Shown here piece by piece: positions 59,742 to 64,000 of a stretch of 64,000 bases of DNA (position 1 is its first letter; every line of letters starts with the position of its first letter). The translations under genes were made by a program, and so were the position numbers. Source of the stretch: Sciurus carolinensis (Eukaryota; Chordata; Mammalia; Rodentia; Sciuridae); NCBI RefSeq assembly GCF_902686445.1, contig NC_062213.1:10165241-10229240 (forward strand). The letters run 5' to 3'. The notes under the pieces were generated by a model that was given only the letters and a program-made list of their open reading frames with translations, had not been told where the DNA came from and ran no database searches.

Positions 59742-59858
59742 GGGGCTGGGCTGGAGCAGGCGGGGAGGGGCGCGGGTGGGAGCGCGGAGGAGGGAGGAGG
59801 CGGCGGCGGCGGCGCGTGTGGCAGGCGGGCGGGAGGGCGGGCGGCTGGCACCGGGCTT

Positions 59859-59869
59859 GTAAATAAACT
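59859..59869 (+). promoter_or_regulatory. Forkhead-like or TATA-like AT-rich site in the CpG island
   Basis: TGTAAATAAAC is the only AT-rich motif in this part of the island. Its reverse complement contains the forkhead core TATTTAC. It could also serve as a weak TATA element for a start near 59890. Neither reading is certain. Confidence 0.35.
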
Positions 59870-59872
59870 GCG

Positions 59873-59962
59873 ATGCTGTCTCGGGCTCGCCGGCCCGGGT
59901 GCCGCCGCCGCCGCCGCCGCCCCGGAGCGCCGGTGCCAGGCTCCCGCCGCCGCGCGCCCTAG
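59873..59962 (+). other. Upstream ORF 1 in the KCNQ3 leader (29 codons)
   Basis: ATG at 59873 with G at -3 and C at +4 opens an arginine-rich 29-codon frame ending at TAG 59960-59962. Six of its codons are a CGC run. It precedes the KCNQ3 ATG by about 390 bases and does not overlap it, so reinitiation is possible. It matters only if the transcription start lies upstream of 59873. Confidence 0.5.
59901..59920 (+). repeat. (GCC)n trinucleotide run
   Basis: About seven GCC units (CGG-type on the opposite strand) inside upstream ORF 1, read there as an arginine run. Shorter GGC/CCG runs occur at 59801-59814 and 60174-60188. Confidence 0.9.
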
Positions 59963-60064
59963 CGCCTCCGCGCCAGCGTCGCGCACCCTCGCCGGCTCCC
60001 CGCAGCCCCCGGCCCGCGCCCCTTGGGGTCCCGCGACTGACCCGCTCGGGATGTGACCTCCTGA

Positions 60065-60657
<593 letters not shown>

Positions 60658-61124
60658 ACCCGGCCGCTCGGGCGCCCCTCGGCGGCGGCGCATGCTGGGG
60701 TTCGGGTGGGCCTGGAACTGGGGAAGTCTCTGGGGCTTGCACACTAGAGGTGCTCTCCTGTTGAGTGGGGGCCCGCCTGCCCTCGGTGCGTGTTTGGTGT
60801 GCATGTCTGTGTGTCTGTGAGCCGCTTTCCCGGTGTTGAACATCAGGGCTCAGAAGAACCAAGCGTGGTTACCCAGCTCATTTGGAGATAGGACTGGCGT
60901 GTGCGCGCGCCGATGCCCATGCATAGCACCTTCTGGGCTGTTGATCTGGAAGCTCAAAGGAATTATGTGATTTTCCCCCCTAATTCATTGGGGATTGAAC
61001 AGGGTAAAACCAGCCCTCTCGTGAGCGCTGTTTCTGCTTGGGGTGTATCCCTTTTTTGGGAGAACGCCACGGAGTTCAGATGACACATCCTGGAGTTGGG
61101 GATGGGAGTGGTGCACACTGCCCA

Positions 61125-61178
61125 CAGTGGTGTGTGTGTGCGCGTGTGTGCGTGTGTTGCACGTGTGTGTGTGTTGGA
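61125..61178 (+). repeat. GT-rich interrupted microsatellite
   Basis: Alternating GT with GC and TTGCAC interruptions in KCNQ3 intron 1. Confidence 0.9.
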
Positions 61179-61303
61179 TGTGTGCTACCCTTCTTAGGGC
61201 TCCATTCTGGTATGGGAAATAATCTGGTGTTGCTCTCTTTGGGACTTGGATTGACCCAAATGCATGTCTTTGGGTTTCTTTATGGAAATAAGAGATGACT
61301 CTC

Positions 61304-61308
<5 letters not shown>

Positions 61309-61338
<30 letters not shown>
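61309..61338 (+). repeat. (GT)n microsatellite
   Basis: Fifteen uninterrupted GT units in KCNQ3 intron 1. Confidence 0.97.
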
Positions 61339-61341
<3 letters not shown>

Positions 61342-61755
61342 CGGAGGGAGCATAACGGAGGGAGCTGGTGCTGGGGATTATTTTGACTGAAACATTTCCA
61401 TGATTTGGGTTCTGATATCCCTTCAGCATCAGCTGCTGCCCCCTTTCCTGCTTTAGCTATTCCGGGGCACTGGGGATGTGAGAGGTCTGGTGGAGATTTT
61501 GGTTCTCCCACCACACACACGCACTCTCACACACACTCTTCCCCTAGAATCTTCCTCCTAGTCGGGAGGTAAATGTGAATACAGGGGCAAAAGGGAGATG
61601 GAACTCCCTCTGCACCTGGCACCTATTAGAGAAAATCCACTTGTATTTGGGGGAGGGGGAGAGGATGGCATTGGGGGTTCTTCATCTAGGACTGGGAATC
61701 CTGACTGGGAACACACACTTTGGGGCTGGCAGGGCATTTCTAACTACGAACTTAG

Positions 61756-61810
61756 CTTAGCTTTTTAGGAAGCTGTATGGACTTGACTTAGCTTTTTAGG
61801 AAGCTGTATG
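61756..61810 (+). repeat. 24-bp direct repeat with 7-bp spacer
   Basis: CTTAGCTTTTTAGGAAGCTG plus TATG occurs at 61756-61779 and again, identical, at 61787-61810. This looks like a recent local duplication. Confidence 0.95.
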
Positions 61811-62724
61811 ACAATCAGGGTTTGGCAGGGAATTGGCCATGATCTTGGCACCGTCCCTTCTTGTGCCTTAAACAGTGGACTTTCCTCTGATCTCCTTCAG
61901 CTGACCCATGACTTACAGGGTGTGGGCTCAGGGAACCTTGGAGTTGGTTACTCTACCTGTCAATATTCCTTGGTTGCAGTGTTTTTTCCTGATATGACCA
62001 CCAGGTGGGGCATCCACACAGGACCTCAGACATAGCAACAGGTTTCTGCAGAGAGGTTACCAAAGCCAGAAAGGGTGTCTCCCTGGAAACTAAGGAACCA
62101 GCGGAGAGGGAGTGGGGGATCCTGCAGGAACATGGATTTGGGGAGGTTAAGCTTTTGATGTCTGTGTACATGTGTTTGCAGGTGTTGGTAGTGGTCTGGC
62201 TGGAGAGAGGGCTTAGCAATTGTGGCTTTCATTTGCTCTTTTTAGGTGGTAAAAAAGGATTAAAAATGTATTCACCTGTCTCTAGCATTTTTTAGCTAAA
62301 TTGAAGTGAAGCGAATGCTGGGACATGTGATAGTGTAAAAAAAGCAAAACAAATTATTGGAGTTCACACAAACATAACAGATTCCCATGTCCCTCTACAC
62401 ACATGTGCAGTACGTACAGGCTGGCTTCCAGTCTTGGGTCCTGTTGAAACTTCTTTCTTTTCCCACCTTTCCTAGCCAGGGCCCCCAACCATGCCCAGTC
62501 CAGTCTGCAGAAGGAACAGCTAAGGCCAGTTAGTGTCACAGCCTCCATCTTATCCTATCTTACAATTAGTTTTTCACCAAGAAGCAGGTTTAAAAGTGCC
62601 CAAACCTGTAGTCTCAGTTAGTTTCCCAGAGAGGATTCAGGAAGATTTAAGACAGTGCCCAGTCTCGCACATTCATATAGGAAAATGCACTTATTTCCCA
62701 AAAGCTCACAGAATCCTATGAGTA

Positions 62725-62850
62725 GTAATTATCATTTCCATCTTGCAGATGAAGATAGGAAAACCTCAAGAGATAAAATCACCTAAGATCACGCAGCTAA
62801 TGTTCCAGGAGCTCTCGCTGGAAGGCAGTGAGTCAGCTCTGTGGCTGGGC
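62725..62850 (-). repeat. MIR SINE relic
   Basis: ATTATCATTTCCATCTTGCA, GATGAAGATAGGAAAACCTC and AAGATCACGCAGCTAATGTT match the minus-strand MIR core. Confidence 0.82.
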
Positions 62851-64000
62851 CCCCATTCCAGTTCTGACCATCTGCCAACAATGGGGAGATTTGGGGTATT
62901 TTGCTCGGTATTGCTGGTAACACAGGGGTCTTAGCCGTGTTCTGTGTCCTCTTCTTAGCACAAAGAGGCAAATGGTGGGAAATGGGAGTTCCTAATCAAA
63001 GCAGGGCGGGTTGGAATCCAGAGAACCACACGGTGGGGACATGGAGGTGCCGGAATTGTGGATTCTAATAAATTGGGAGTTGTGCAAGGAAACTCGGGTC
63101 AGGTCACCTTTGAACTCCTGCTGTTGTGGCATGCTTGGTAAGTGATACATCCTATATCCCTCCTCCAGCTTCAGACAGAGTCCAGTCAAGTGGACATAAT
63201 TGAACCTTTCATTGATGATTCAGGATTTTGCAAGGCATTGACATTCATACTGGAAGCATCCATATTCTACTCTGGGCTATGGCTAATGGTAGGAGGAGGC
63301 CAGGAAATTGGGCTGACCATGGTCTCACAGTCTAGTACACACTTTTTTTCTTTTCAAATGAACCAGATTCATGAAAGGAGATTATAGGTTTTTTTTCCTC
63401 TTTCTCCAAAATATACAGAAGACATGGAAACTAGTCATACCCCCACCCTGCTCCCTTTGCCTTGAATGCCCTGGCTATGCACCTTCGCCTTGGCCAGCCC
63501 CAGCACCACCACCTCCAGGAAGCCTTTCCCTGACTCCACAAACTGGACTCGGCTTGGCTTCCCCTGTGGGCTGTAGACTTTTGCACAGTTCTCATTGGGC
63601 AACTGTGTTTGCGTGTCTGCCCCTCAGAGAGCCACTGCCGAGTGGGGGCTGTGCTGTTCTGCTTAGCATTTTCAGTTCCCAGAAGGCTATGGAGCCCATG
63701 GTACGTCTCAGTAAGCATTTGCTGCATGGTTGCAGGAAGGAATTCTCTTAAGACCCTGGCTAATCAAGACTTTGCTGTCACAGTTTTACCATGATCACAA
63801 CAGCAACAAGTAGCCAGAATCAGCATTACAGGATTCTAATTAGGAGAACAGTCCTTGGGAGTCTTGCCCTGTGGGAGCCTGTGCTTCAACTGGTGAGGCT
63901 GATAACAGCCCTGCTTTCTCATCTGTGGCTGGAAGAGATGCTGATGTTAGGGAAACGTGCTGTGCTTGGAGTCCACGTCTGGACTTTCAGTCTCTGTGAC

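Larger units (their letters stand above)
60658..64000 (+). other. KCNQ3: KCNQ3 intron 1, 5' part
   Basis: No coding exon is recognised after the donor. The stretch starts GC-rich and falls to ordinary composition by about 60900. It holds GT-rich microsatellites (61125-61178 and 61309-61338), a 31-bp-spaced duplication (61756-61810) and a MIR relic (62725-62850). KCNQ3 intron 1 is known to be very long in mammals, so a window ending inside it is expected. Short open frames here have no family resemblance. Confidence 0.85.

Overview
This window is mammalian nuclear DNA. Its only protein-coding gene I can support is the first coding exon of KCNQ3, the M-current potassium channel subunit Kv7.3, on the + strand near the right end (start codon 60266, splice donor 60652). 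The host looks like a rodent. There is an ID-type SINE at 32161 and many MaLR-class LTRs resembling the rodent MT/ORR1 groups. The L1 3' ends have G-rich polypurine tracts. The abundance of old repeats (MIR, MLT1, L1M) and the lack of any recognisable B1 or B2 element argue against mouse or rat and fit a slowly evolving rodent such as a squirrel-family species. That last step is inference.

Layout. Positions 1-59400 are intergenic DNA upstream of KCNQ3, with no recognised gene. It holds three solo LTRs of one MaLR family (4021, 6605, 8849) and a complete minus-strand non-autonomous MaLR element with both LTRs (9586-11928). One solo LTR sits inside an L1 3' end. A nested pair of MLT1 LTRs lies at 34194-35066. 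A 384-bp ERV LTR with intact TG...CA ends and a 5-bp target duplication lies at 49982-50365. Other features are L1 3' ends, about twenty MIR relics, a 17-bp minisatellite (20895) and a 660-bp CA-rich higher-order repeat (44742). Two stretches look like candidate distal regulatory DNA: 29460-30260 (paired MEF2 motifs beside an isolated CpG-rich block) and 47620-48000 (AT-rich, homeodomain-like motifs).

Positions 59440-60720 form a strong CpG island covering the KCNQ3 promoter, 5' leader and exon 1. The island carries GC boxes, trinucleotide runs and two upstream ATG reading frames. The second of these has a better start context than the KCNQ3 ATG and overlaps it in another frame, suggesting translational control. 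From 60652 to the end is the start of KCNQ3 intron 1.

There is no operon-like cooperation between genes here. The plausible functional logic is one neuronal channel gene, its CpG-island promoter and possible distal elements in a repeat-rich intergenic region. Repeat calls were made by eye against remembered consensus features, so boundaries are approximate unless stated.
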